NCBI GenBank assembly: GCA_023807065.1
Contig: JAJJLU010003523.1
Coordinates: 1-60,039 of the forward strand
Source of the DNA: Isotricha intestinalis
Lineage: Eukaryota > Ciliophora > Litostomatea > Vestibuliferida > Isotrichidae
DNA length: 60,039 nucleotides
Direction: 5' to 3'
This document shows, piece by piece, positions 1 through 10,268 of this stretch. The position numbers were made by a program, and so were the translations under genes. Within the stretch, counting starts at the first letter, position 1. Each line of letters begins with the position of its first letter. The notes below the pieces were generated by a model. The model did not search any database. It had not been told where the DNA came from and was given only the letters and a program-made list of their open reading frames with translations.

Positions 1-3000
1 TATTATTATATGATTGAAAAAGGTAAATTAGATTATTCAATTGATAATGAAAAATATGAATTACAAAAACATTCTGGATTGGAACAAGATCTTTAATTAA
101 AAAATAGTAAAAAAATTGTTTTTTATTAACTATTAAAAGATGTTATTAATATAAATTACTAATTTAAAGATATAAAATAATAGTAGTAGAATTTTTTAAT
201 AGACAACATAAAATTAAAATTGAAGCTTTATCTAAACATTATTTTTTCAGAGGATTTAATTATGATATTATAGATTCAATTGCAGAATCTTCAGAACAAA
301 ATAAATTTAATAAAAAAACTGTTCTTCTTCAAGAAGATGATTTAAATAATTATATATTTATGGTTATTGAGGGTTATGTTACTTATACAAAAAAAGAAAA
401 GATTATTAAAAGAATTTATTCTAGGAAAATTTTCTATGAAATTGGAATTTTTAATCAAATTGAATCATTATATACTTATACTACTTCAAATGAATGTATT
501 TTTTTAAAGATTTTATATGATGAATTATTTTCTATTTTAGGTGATAATTCAGTTAAAAACATTATATTTAATATATTTGACAAAAGTGTAAAAAATAATG
601 AAATTTTAAATAAATATTTCACTGTTGGAGATAATAAGATAAGGTTATTTAATATTTTTCAATTTAAATTTTATTTTAACGATATAATAATGACTCAAAA
701 AGAAAAAAAACTACTAATCCCTATTTCAGGTTCACTTTTTAAATTCATCATAAAACAAATAATACAAAAGAGCATATAGGTAATTTTATTTATCAAACAA
801 TAAATAAAATATATTCTTGTGAATTTAATCAAAGAACTTCAATAAGTAAACATCCAACAAATGTAAGCACATTATCAAATTCAATAAGAAATTCAGGTAA
901 TAATTCTCAAAATAAGAGTAAAAATGATTTAATTGAAAAAGGAGAATTATTTATAAATACAATTTTAATAGAAAAAGATTTAGATTCTATTTTAGGAGAT
1001 GAATGTTTAGTATTTAAATATATATGGTTAGAAATAGAAAAATCTTTAAATTCACCTTCTCCATAAACACAATCAAACTTATTCGAAAGAATAAATTTAT
1101 TAAAACCTCTTCCTTTATTTAAATATTTGTCTCCATTGAAAATATTTCAATTATCAAATTGTTTTCATTTAAATGTATATAGAAAAGGGGAAATATTATT
1201 AAAGGAAGTCCAACAAGTGATAAATTTTTTATAAGAAAAAGTGGAAATGTTGAAATTAAAATAGGAACAATTATTATAAAAACTTTAGAATAAAATCAAA
1301 CTTTTGGAGACATATATTCTCTAATAGGTTCATATACAAGAAAAGCAAATTTTAAATCAGCTTCAATTATATGTGAATGTTATTATATTGAAAAAGAAAG
1401 TTATGATGATATTATAGATAAAGATGAAAATTTTTTAAAACCTTTGAAAAAAATGTTACAAATGAAAGATATTACAGTATCTCTTGATAATTTATATTAT
1501 TTAAAAGAATTGGGAAGTGGAATTTATTGCAAAGTTTAAAAATAGACATAATCAATGAATATACTCTATTAAAAAATTACCAAAAAACAAATTCCAATAC
1601 AGCAATATGTCCTTTTGAATCTCTTTATCAAAGTATAATAAATCCAGAATTCCTAATTTTTAAAAACAATAAATATTATAAATATTCCCAATCAAAATTT
1701 GAAGAAATATCAACAGATAAAATAGTTCCTACAACATCAAATATTTCCTTTAATAACTATAATATTTTTTATATAAAAAATAATGGAGAAACATATATAG
1801 TAATAAATGAAAATAATTTAACATATAAAACATTAACATTAAAAGGTGCAATAATATTAAAAGGAAATTTATCTAAAAAATACATAATTAAAGTTTTATG
1901 TGGTGAATCACATTATTTATTTTTAACTCATGCTGGAATGTTATTTTCAATTGGAGATAATACTTTAGGTCAATTGGAATTAGGTGATAATGAAAAAGTT
2001 AATGAAATTGAAGCTATTATGATAAAAGATATATTAAATTATTGATATTTCTTCTGTAAATAATCATTGTCTTTGCTTTGGTATTGTTAGAGATTTAACT
2101 AAAGATAATAGTGGTAAAAATGAAAATAATAAAGATAATGTTATTTTTTCTTGGAGAGATAATGATCAATGTGGAGTTAATGATAGTAAAGTTAAATTTA
2201 TTGATACTGCTACTAAAGTTTTAGTTAATGATAAAGAAATTGTTAATGAAGGAATTAAAGTAATTTCTACTGGATTAAATTTTTCTGTTTTGTTATTAAA
2301 TAAGATAAAGTTTTTGGTTTTGGTGATAATCAATTTCATCAATTTATTTTATATAGTAATGATAAGAAAATTTATAAAGTGCAAGAATTGAATTTTGATT
2401 ATATTGATAGTAAAAAATCAAAATATGTTAATTTAATTACTTTATCTTTTAATTTGTTAATATTTACTGATTCTACATTCTTATATAGGAAAATATTCTG
2501 GATTTAATAATGAAGATAAAATTATTGAACCGGAAAATAATATTGATAGAGGGATTAAAGTAGTTTTAAATGATAATAAGATTATATTCTTTTATTATAT
2601 GATTAATTAATAAAAAAAGATTTTAAAGTCGATAAAAAAAATGATATAAAAAATTCAAATAGATGTAACTCCAAAAAGAAAATATCAATTCCAAAAATAA
2701 CAAATAAAGATAATAATACTGTTCATAACACATTGAATTCAACTCCAACTAAACAAATAAATTCACTTAAATCAGAAAAATAATTTACAAAAAATAATGA
2801 TAGATATAGTACAAGTAGTAATGAAGGAATAAATATAACAAATAATACAAATAATAATACAAATTCAAATGATACTAATTCTGGAAGTAGAAGAAGTAAT
2901 AAATCAAATCCAAATTCACATAATAATAGAATAGGAAATAAAAGTTCATCAAATTTAACATCTGCAATTGGCAATTGTTTAAACGATAATACAAATGAAA

Positions 3001-4339
3001 AAAAAGTAACAACCCAAAAACACCAAATTTAAATCAAAAACAAAATCTTGATTTAAAAAATAATAATTCAAAAAATGAATTAAATATAGATAAAACTTAA
3101 TCAAAAATAAATAATATCAACTCAAATAAAATTCCTCCTCATCAAAACAAGAAATAAACAAAAAAAATGAAAATATAAAAAATCAAATTCAATTATAATA
3201 TCAAATAATAGTAATATATTAAATAATCAAAAAGAAGAAGAAAAAAAAATAGTAAAATCAAATTCTCAAATAAATCTTACTCAAACTCAAAATATAAATC
3301 AAACAAAAAATCCACTTTCAAATACTCAAATTCAAACTGTTTTAACATTTAAACAGATTTTTAATGCTCCAAAATGTTTAATTGTGAAGATGATGATAAT
3401 GCAAATAATAAAAGTGAATTAAGTGATATTGGTGGTTTTTTTCAAATTTTCTTTAAATTAGAAAAAGCTTTTTTAAAAGAAGAGATATTTCTAAAGAAAA
3501 TTATTTTAATGATTTTTGTAATAATATATTTATTTTATCACAATATAAAAATCAAATAAAAAAGAATTTTTATCGAAATTTCTGAAAAATTAAGAGGTAA
3601 AGTTTGGATAAAATGTTTAAGAAATAAATATGGTATAACTTAAGATTATTTTAATATTGAATTAGAAAAAGCAGAAAAATTAATAATTCCAATTGAAATT
3701 AAAAATAAAATAAATTTACCTTTTAAATATTTAGGTCTTTTTAAAGAAAGTTCTCCTTTAACAGAAGATTGATGTAATTTCTGCTTTTGTTTCATCAAAA
3801 CCAGATATAGGAATTCAAGAAGATATTTCATATTTAACTGGAATTTTACTTATTAATACGAGAAAATTTCAAACTTATGATTCTTTGTTAAATATTTTAT
3901 TAAGTCCAAATATTATTTGTTATTATTTAAATAATAATGAAATAATAAGAAAAAATTGTAATTATTTAAACAAATATTTCTATTTAATTTCCCTGATTTA
4001 TGTACTTTCTTTGAATTGATAATATTTTTCCAGAAGATTATTTGGTAATTCGGAATAAAACGATTTTTTGTAAATACTTTAATTTTAATATTGTAATGAG
4101 AATATGGGATATTTATATGATTAAAGGTCTAAGCAATTTTTTTGTGCTTTATTATGTATTTTATATTGTGAAATTATGAAAGCTGAAGATAAAGATTCAA
4201 TTTTGGATATTTTGTTACATTCTCAAGAAAAAGAATTAAATGAAGAAAAAATATTGAAAATATGAGAAAATTTAAGTTTCCTATTTGGATTAAGGATGAG
4301 GTTAAAAAAATGGGAGAGTTTCTTTTATCTTTGGAATAA
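1..4339 (+). pseudogene. Broken multidomain protein: cyclic-nucleotide-binding domains, RCC1 repeats, TBC (Rab-GAP-like) domain
   Basis: Coding sequence is evident but interrupted by several frameshifts and in-frame stops. Positions 1-100 read as a cyclic-nucleotide-binding (CNB) half (YYYMIEKGKLDY). A second CNB lies at about 190-779 (YIFMVIEGYVTYTKKEKI). A third lies at about 1160-1470 in another frame (RKGEILL, then FGDIYSLIGSYTRKA). About 1527-2500 carries degenerate RCC1 blades (FSIGDNTLGQLELGDNE, FSWRDNDQCGVND, FGFGDNQFHQF). About 2650-3350 is an Asn/Ser/Gln-rich linker. About 3560-4339 reads as a TBC domain (LRGKVWIKCLRNKYG, then ISYLTGILL, then VMRIWDIYMIKG). The left end is cut by the window. 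In-frame TAA at 1064, 1291, 3098 and 3641 sits where Gln would fit. An intact relative would be expected to couple cNMP binding to Rab regulation, but that is inference. It is either a true pseudogene or an unusually error-rich stretch; neighbouring genes are clean, which favours decay. Confidence 0.7.
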
Positions 4340-4417
4340 TAATTTTTTATTAAATAAATTTTATTATAATATTATTTTTTTACTTTAGATCTATTTTTTT
4401 GAAATATAAAATATTTG

Positions 4418-5467
4418 TTAATGAGTAAAAGTAATTTGAAAAACTTCTAATTCAGAAACTTTAAAGTTTTTTATTCCTTTCATCTAATTCATAATCAGAA
4501 TTAAATCCTATATAATATCCTTCTTTTGCTTCATATGTATAACTATTATTCTCTTTTAAAAAATTTTTGTGTATATAAATGGTATTTTTAAAAATTGTGG
4601 ACAACAACAATAACAACATATTATTGCATCTCCCCCTGTTTTAACTGGATATATTTTTTATTGATCAATTGAAAATACAAAAGCATTATTATTTTTATAT
4701 TGTGCGTGTCCTTCAGTATGAGTAATAAAACTAAATCAGTATAACCTCCAAAAATTAAAGCTTTATCTGTCATTAATATAAGTAAAACATGAGAAATATC
4801 ATTACATTTATTATAAAAATCGTTTATTGAATCTCCATCTCTTGTTGCCTGTTATTTAATTTAAAAGAAATTTTTTTATTTTTTAACATATCACTTTTTA
4901 AAATAGCTTTTTCAATAGTTTGAATTTGGCTACTATTAGAAAATCTTTTACTATCCTTTACTATGATTTGATTATCTAATTTATTATTTACTTGATTTTC
5001 TCCCATAATTTCTTTCTTCCAATTTTCTTAATTTAATGGTCTTTTTTTCAAATCTTCAATTTCTAATTTTTGTCATCAATTTTTTGTTTTAATATTATAA
5101 ATTCATCATTTATCATTTGACTTTTATTTTTTAAAGAGAAATTAGCTTCCTTAAATTTTTAATTAGGTAATTTGAATATAATCATTAAATTTGAATTATC
5201 TTTTAAAATATCGATTTGATTATCTTTTATAAGATCATATAATTCATTCATAATATCAATAATAGATTTATACATTAATAAATATCAATTTTTATTTGTA
5301 ATAGTTTCATAAGAGAATATATTTTCAAATATTTCATTTATTTCTAAAATTTTACAACTTATTGTAAAATTATTGCTTGAAGTAGAAAAAACTATATTAT
5401 ATTTTTTATCATTCAAAGTAAAATGAATGTTTTTTTCTTTCTCATTATTAGGAATTGGTGCTTCCAT
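4418..5467 (-). pseudogene. Broken TLDc-domain protein
   Basis: The minus strand starts with an ATG at 5467 (MEAPIPNNEKEKNIHFTLND). It continues as a helical, charged region interrupted by TGA near 5287 and by TAA, and then shifts frame. The C-terminal third matches the TLDc fold in pieces: RDGDSINDFYNKCND followed by IFGGYTDL (the typical FGGYT motif), and the closing NFKVSELEVFQITF before the TAA at 4418-4420. TLDc proteins are associated with oxidation resistance and V-ATPase regulation in animals. In ciliates this N-terminal-coil plus TLDc layout forms large families of unknown role. At least three frame changes are needed to read through, so it is called a relic. The TAA at 5028-5030 falls where a Gln codon would fit. 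Confidence 0.6.
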
Positions 5468-5536
5468 ATTTTAATTAATTATTTTATTTATATTATCTAA
5501 TGTAAAAATAATAACTATTAAAAAAATGTATATTAA

Positions 5537-6600
5537 TTATTTTTTAAGAAGAAGGATATTCAATATATAAAATGGATAAATATCATTAGGAATATCTTCA
5601 CCTTTAGAAATTTTATCAACAACCAAATTAGCAACTCTATCACTAGAATCAACTCTTAAACATTCTTGAGAAAAATCCAAAATTTTCTTATATAATTGAA
5701 TATTAAAAAATCATTAATTTAAAATTAAAAAAAATTATTTATTTAGTTGAAAAAATACCTTTTTTCTCTTAATACAGGCCAAATATCTCCTTAGTGAACT
5801 AATACCTCTAAACTAATATTTATTTTATTCACTTATAGATAAATATTATTTCTTTAAAATTCAATTGAATTTAATGAAGATATTTAAAATATTTATATAA
5901 AAATGAAAAAAAAGTATTATAAAATATATATTAAAATATTAATCTTATAATGTTTTATTTTTAAATTATCAAAGGAATTTTTTAAATAATCATTTACATA
6001 AAAATCCAAGAATTCATTTCTTCATATAATATATTTAATCTTTCATAAGAAATTTCTTTAAGAATTTTTAATTGTTTGTTTTTTGTTTTTTTTCAAAAAT
6101 TTCTTTTTAATTAGATGTGATTTCTTTAAGATTTTTATTATTATCATTAGTTAATTCTAGTATTAGTATTTTTTCTTCTAATCTTTTTTATTTTCCTTAT
6201 AAACTGCCATTTTAGCCTTTATTTCAATATAATTTTGATTTATTATCTTTTTAAGTTCTTTTATATATGCATTTTTTTTTCTAATTCATTTTCTAAATTT
6301 GAATATTTATTATAAAAGTCTTTTTTTTTTCTAATATATTTGTTAAATCTTTTATTTTAGAATTGAAATTATAAATTCTATTTTTTTAACTTTTTCATTA
6401 ATTTGTTTTTTGATTGATTATAATTAAATGATTTATAATTTTATGAAGTATTTTTTTCAGTGAATGATTTTTTATTTTCTTTTAATATATTATTTAATTT
6501 TTTAATTTCTTTCATATTATATTCTTCAATTCATATTTTTGAATTTTATTTTTTTAATTAAGTTATTTATTTAATTGATTAAAAGAAAACCAAAAATTGA
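5537..6600 (-). pseudogene. Broken coiled-coil protein with a conserved-looking C-terminal segment (unrecognised)
   Basis: The minus strand from about 6600 to 5900 reads in shifting frames as a Lys/Glu/Asn-rich coiled coil (for example KRLEEKILILELTNDNN). The C-terminal part is compositionally much more like a folded domain: GDIWPVLREKR near 5765-5795, then LYKKILDFSQECLRVDSSD at about 5640-5700, ending IPNDIYPFYILNILLLKK before a TAA at 5537-5539. Between these two pieces lies a stop-rich AT stretch that begins GT on the minus strand and could be an intron or decay. TAA at 5791-5793 interrupts the first piece at a Gln-like position. I do not recognise the family. Confidence 0.4.
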
Positions 6601-6617
6601 TATTTTTATAAAAAAAT

Positions 6618-7200
6618 GTGATAGAAAAATTAATTCAAAATTTATCATTAACTCAATTAAAAAAACACTATAAACATTATAAAAAATATAGAAATTTATA
6701 TAAAGAAGATTATAATTATGTTCCTGAAACTTATATTTTACTAGATGATGTTAATGAATTTTTGATAATTATAAAAATAATATTTCTAATTCTCTATTTC
6801 AAAAACCAAATTTATTATTAAACCTATAGAGGAAGAATAATCTTTATATAAAAAAGTTGAAAGAGTGATAATTAGTAATAGAAGAATTAATAAATTTAAT
6901 TTAGGTATTTTAAAAGCTAATATTTTTATGATTTTTTAATAATTATTTAGAAGTTTTAAAGAACATGATTTTAATAATGAATATTTTGTAAATATACTTG
7001 AAGAGATTTTAAAGAAGAAATTTTAAGATCTTCTATTCCTGATATTTTGAATTGATTTTCCCTGTTAAAGAAAATATTCAATATTATGCCCAAATTTTTT
7101 TTCCTGTAATTCAAATAATGAGAATATTGTTGTTACATGCAATATTTATTAACATATTAAATATTTTCAGAAATTAATTATTTATAAATAAATATTTTTG
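6618..7200 (+). pseudogene. Possible tubulin-tyrosine-ligase-like gene fragment
   Basis: A 67-codon open stretch begins at 6618 and includes YNYVPETYILLDDVNEFL. This resembles the block in TTLL enzymes that reads roughly DF-x-PETY-x-LP ahead of the ATP-grasp core, as seen intact in the TTLL gene at 23333 (FKYMPETYVLPKD). Downstream the frame breaks at several TAA codons, although short coding-like pieces continue to about 7190 (for example FPVKENIQYYAQIFF). The catalytic LKP/RGRGI block is not recognisable. It may instead be an unrelated small ORF in decayed DNA; the assignment rests on one motif. Confidence 0.3.
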
Positions 7201-7308
7201 ATTATTATGATATAAAAAATTATTCATTCAAGTTTTTAATTACAATTTTCCTTAAATTAAATACATAAAACAAATATTAAAAATTAAGATTCATTTTTCT
7301 TTATATAA

Positions 7309-8277
7309 TTATAAATCATCTGCATTTTCACTTGATTCCAATCTTAGTTTAGAATAATAACTAACAGGAATAATGATAAGAGTAGTAAATATATCGATTA
7401 ATGAAGGATTAGAATCTAAAATAATAATACTAAATAAGTAACTAAGAAATAAACTAATAAAATAAATAAAAGTTCTTTCCAAAAGACAACCTAACTTAGC
7501 ATATTTATGTGAATTATAAAAATCAAAAAAACCAGAAATACAGCACAAAAAACATAATATATGCTCACAATAACCAATAGTTAAAACACTATCATATAAA
7601 TTTATAAAAATAGGAGAAAGAAAAATTCCAAAAACATTACTTAAAAAAACTATAAAATAAGGATGAAAATCATTACAAGTTTTATTTTGCATTAAAATAT
7701 TAATTGATATAAAGATAGAAGCAATTACACCATAAATAGTTCCTTTCATATATTGAATAAAAAAAATAATACACACTAAAAAAGTTAAAATATAACATAT
7801 TTTATCTGTTCTTTTTATTGAATCCATTTTTAACTTTAAGTAAATATATGTTACAAAAGTAGGAGAAATATAAAATATTATTCTACAACTTAAATAAGGT
7901 ATATTTGATAAAGAAAAAACAATTGATAATGTTTTTAAACATTCAACAATACATCTTATAATTAAAAAATCAAATTTTGTAGTATTAAAATATTTTTTTT
8001 TTGTAATATCAATATGATCAATTTTCATAAACATAACAGATAAAAACACTTGATATAAACATATTAAAAAAAACAATTTATTTGAAGGTAAATGTAAAGT
8101 ATTAAACTTTTGTAATATTATTATACAAATATAATATAATTCTTTAAAAAAAATAGAACCATATAGTAAAAAATAAGATTTTGAAATTTTACTTACTAAT
8201 TTTTGATTATCAGTTTTAGGTTTAATATCATTGTTATGTTCATCTTCATCATCTAAAATCATCAAATTTAATTTCAT
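7309..8277 (-). CDS. Multi-span membrane protein, drug/metabolite transporter (EamA/SLC35-like) fold
   Basis: The 322-residue protein has a short acidic cytosolic N terminus (DDEDEHNND) followed by about nine or ten hydrophobic spans with short loops. The arrangement fits the ten-helix DMT superfamily. A first-half pair (IPYLSCRIIFYISPTFVTY, then a Lys-rich loop) and a later repeat (GVIASIFISINILMQNK, then FIYFISLFLSYLFSIIILD near the end) look like the internal duplication typical of EamA/nucleotide-sugar transporters. The C terminus is short and hydrophilic. No substrate can be read from the sequence; it could be an SLC35G-like carrier or a ciliate-specific member. Its ATG lies 27 bases from the ATG of the divergent CDPK gene, so the two probably share a promoter region. 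Confidence 0.6.
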   Translation of the reverse strand: MKLNLMILDDEDEHNNDIKPKTDNQKLVSKISKSYFLLYGSIFFKELYYICIIILQKFNTLHLPSNKLFFLICLYQVFLSVMFMKIDHIDITKKKYFNTTKFDFLIIRCIVECLKTLSIVFSLSNIPYLSCRIIFYISPTFVTYIYLKLKMDSIKRTDKICYILTFLVCIIFFIQYMKGTIYGVIASIFISINILMQNKTCNDFHPYFIVFLSNVFGIFLSPIFINLYDSVLTIGYCEHILCFLCCISGFFDFYNSHKYAKLGCLLERTFIYFISLFLSYLFSIIILDSNPSLIDIFTTLIIIPVSYYSKLRLESSENADDL

Positions 8278-8304
8278 AAAAAAATTTAAAAAAAAAAATA
8301 AAAA
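8278..8304. promoter_or_regulatory. 27-bp all-A/T divergent intergenic gap
   Basis: Only 27 bases, all A or T, separate the start codons of the transporter (minus) and the CDPK (plus). Any core promoter must lie here or inside the 5' parts of the two genes, and the transcripts must have very short 5' UTRs or overlap. No specific motif is visible in this A/T-only stretch. Confidence 0.35.
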
Positions 8305-9774
8305 ATGAAACCAACAAAATTAAAAGTAGAGACAGATCCAGATGCTCCTGTAAAAAGAAGTGAGGGAACAATTGCTTCAAAATATTTAAAAATGAAAGAA
8401 TTAGGTCATGGATCATTTTCAACATTTTTAATCTTAAAAAATAAAGAAACAAAAGAAAATCTTTTTTGTAAAGAAATAACAAAAAGAAAAATAGCGGATA
8501 TACCAAGATTTAATGCAGAAATAGAATATTTAATTACAAACGAATGTGAAAATATTCCAAAAATTTATGATATATATGAAGACGAAAGAAAAATAGATAT
8601 TATAATGGAAGAATGTAAAGGGGGAAATTTATTAGAAAGAATAATAAATAAATTAAATAAAGGAAAAACTTTTTGTGAAAAAGAAGCAGGAGAAATTTTC
8701 CAACAAATAATAAATTCCTTAATTCATTGTCATAAAGTAGGAATATCTCATAAAGATTTACGTCCAGAAAATATATTATTTCTAAATGAAAATGAAGATG
8801 ATATTCAAATAAAAGTGATTGATTTTGGTTTAAGTAAAATATTAGGAGAAATTCAATCAAGTAAAAAAGAAAAAATGGATAAAAAGCATTTTCCAAGTAA
8901 ATTAGGAGATATTCATTATGCAAGTCCAGAAGTTTTGTTAGGAAATTTAGATGAAAGAAGTGATATTTGGGCTGCTGGAGTAATATTATATATAATGTTA
9001 ACTGGAAATGCTCCTTTTATAGGTAATAATGATGCTGAAATTATGAAAGCTATTAATAAGAAAAAAGCTCTTTATCCTGAAGAATCTTTTAAAAATATTT
9101 CTGATGAAGCTAAAGACTTATTAAAACATATGATTTGTGATGCTGACAAAAGATTCAATGTTAATCAAATTATTGAACATAATTGGTTAGTTAAAGTTGT
9201 TCCTAATAGTGAAAAAGTTTTAGAAGATTTTAATCAAGATAATCTTAAGAAATATATTGAAGGTCCAAAATTAAAAAAAGATATTTTAATGTTTATTGTT
9301 AATTATTTAGGTGATTCTGAGATTCAATTATTAAAAGAAATCTTTACTGAAATGGATGTTAATAAAGATGGTACTTTAACTTTACAAGAATTTAAAGATG
9401 GTTTAATGAAATTAACAAATGAAGATATAGTTTCAAAAGCAGAAGAATTCTTTAATGAATTAGATTTAAATTCTGATGGAAGATTTGATTATAATGATTT
9501 TATTATTAATTCTTTAGATAGACATTTACTTTTTATGGAAGATAAATTATTTATGGCTTTTTGGATGATGGATAGGGATGGAAGTGGAAAATTAAGTAAA
9601 GAAGAAATTAAACAGGCTTTAGGTTTAGATTGTGATATTCCTACTATGGAAAAAATTATTTCTCAATATGATTTAGATAGAGATGGAGAAATTGATTATT
9701 TAGAATTTTTGAATTTAATGTTGTATCCTCTTCCAAAAGAAGAAGAAGCAGAAACTGTAAAAAAGAAAAAATAA
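8305..9774 (+). CDS. Calcium-dependent protein kinase (CDPK) with four EF-hands
   Basis: A Ser/Thr kinase that should be switched on by Ca2+ binding to its own calmodulin-like tail. In the 489 residues the kinase domain spans about 28-295: Gly loop GHGSFS (34-39), Lys56, helix-C Glu72, catalytic loop HKD (149-151), DFG (173-175), and SPE in place of APE at 208. An autoinhibitory/junction segment follows (about 296-345). Four canonical EF-hand loops lie at 351-362, 387-398, 423-434 and 457-468, each with Asp at position 1 and Glu/Phe-type endings. There is no N-terminal MG, so it is probably not myristoylated, unlike the CDPK at 27660. Oddity: the catalytic loop reads DLRPEN, so the usual Lys two residues after the catalytic Asp is Arg153, encoded by CGT, which looks uncommon here. 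The family is typical of alveolates and plants. Confidence 0.95.
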   Translation: MKPTKLKVETDPDAPVKRSEGTIASKYLKMKELGHGSFSTFLILKNKETKENLFCKEITKRKIADIPRFNAEIEYLITNECENIPKIYDIYEDERKIDIIMEECKGGNLLERIINKLNKGKTFCEKEAGEIFQQIINSLIHCHKVGISHKDLRPENILFLNENEDDIQIKVIDFGLSKILGEIQSSKKEKMDKKHFPSKLGDIHYASPEVLLGNLDERSDIWAAGVILYIMLTGNAPFIGNNDAEIMKAINKKKALYPEESFKNISDEAKDLLKHMICDADKRFNVNQIIEHNWLVKVVPNSEKVLEDFNQDNLKKYIEGPKLKKDILMFIVNYLGDSEIQLLKEIFTEMDVNKDGTLTLQEFKDGLMKLTNEDIVSKAEEFFNELDLNSDGRFDYNDFIINSLDRHLLFMEDKLFMAFWMMDRDGSGKLSKEEIKQALGLDCDIPTMEKIISQYDLDRDGEIDYLEFLNLMLYPLPKEEEAETVKKKK

Positions 9775-10268
9775 ATTTTTTATTTATATTTTTAAACATG
9801 AAATTTTTAATATGATTTTTTAGAGCATGAATGAATTTACATAATTTTGTTTTATATGTTAAATTAAATATAATTTTTTCTGTAAATTTAAACAAATATT
9901 AATAATTTTCCAATGTTTTAAATGTAAAATAAAATTGTCTTGGGTTTAATATATAAATTCATAATCAATATTAAAAAAATTGGGATAAATTGAAATAATA
10001 TTAATTACTATAAAAAAAAATTTCTTGTTTTAAAAAAACTTGAAATTGTTTTAGTTTATTAAATAGAATTGACTAATTCATTTTTACACTCTTTCCATTA
10101 ATTAAATAAATAATTAATATATTTTCTCTTTTTTTGGCTGTTTAATTAAATTTTATTCTTTAAATGTAAATAATTATCTTAAACAATTCGTTTACATAAA
10201 GAAAATAATTAAATATAATAAAATTTTAAACTTAGAATAAAATATATATCTTTATTTATATTTAATTT
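9775..10268. other. AT-rich convergent intergenic region, nothing recognised
   Basis: About 490 bases lie between the 3' ends of the CDPK and kinesin genes. They are rich in A/T homopolymers. No frame of useful length, no RNA gene and no repeat family is recognisable. Confidence 0.5.

Noticed and set aside
1500..1560. Glycine-loop-like ELGSGIYCKV after the third CNB, suggesting a cGMP-dependent kinase
   Set aside because: No Lys, helix-C Glu, HRD or DFG follow in any frame; the next readable sequence is RCC1-like. A Gly-rich string alone is not enough.
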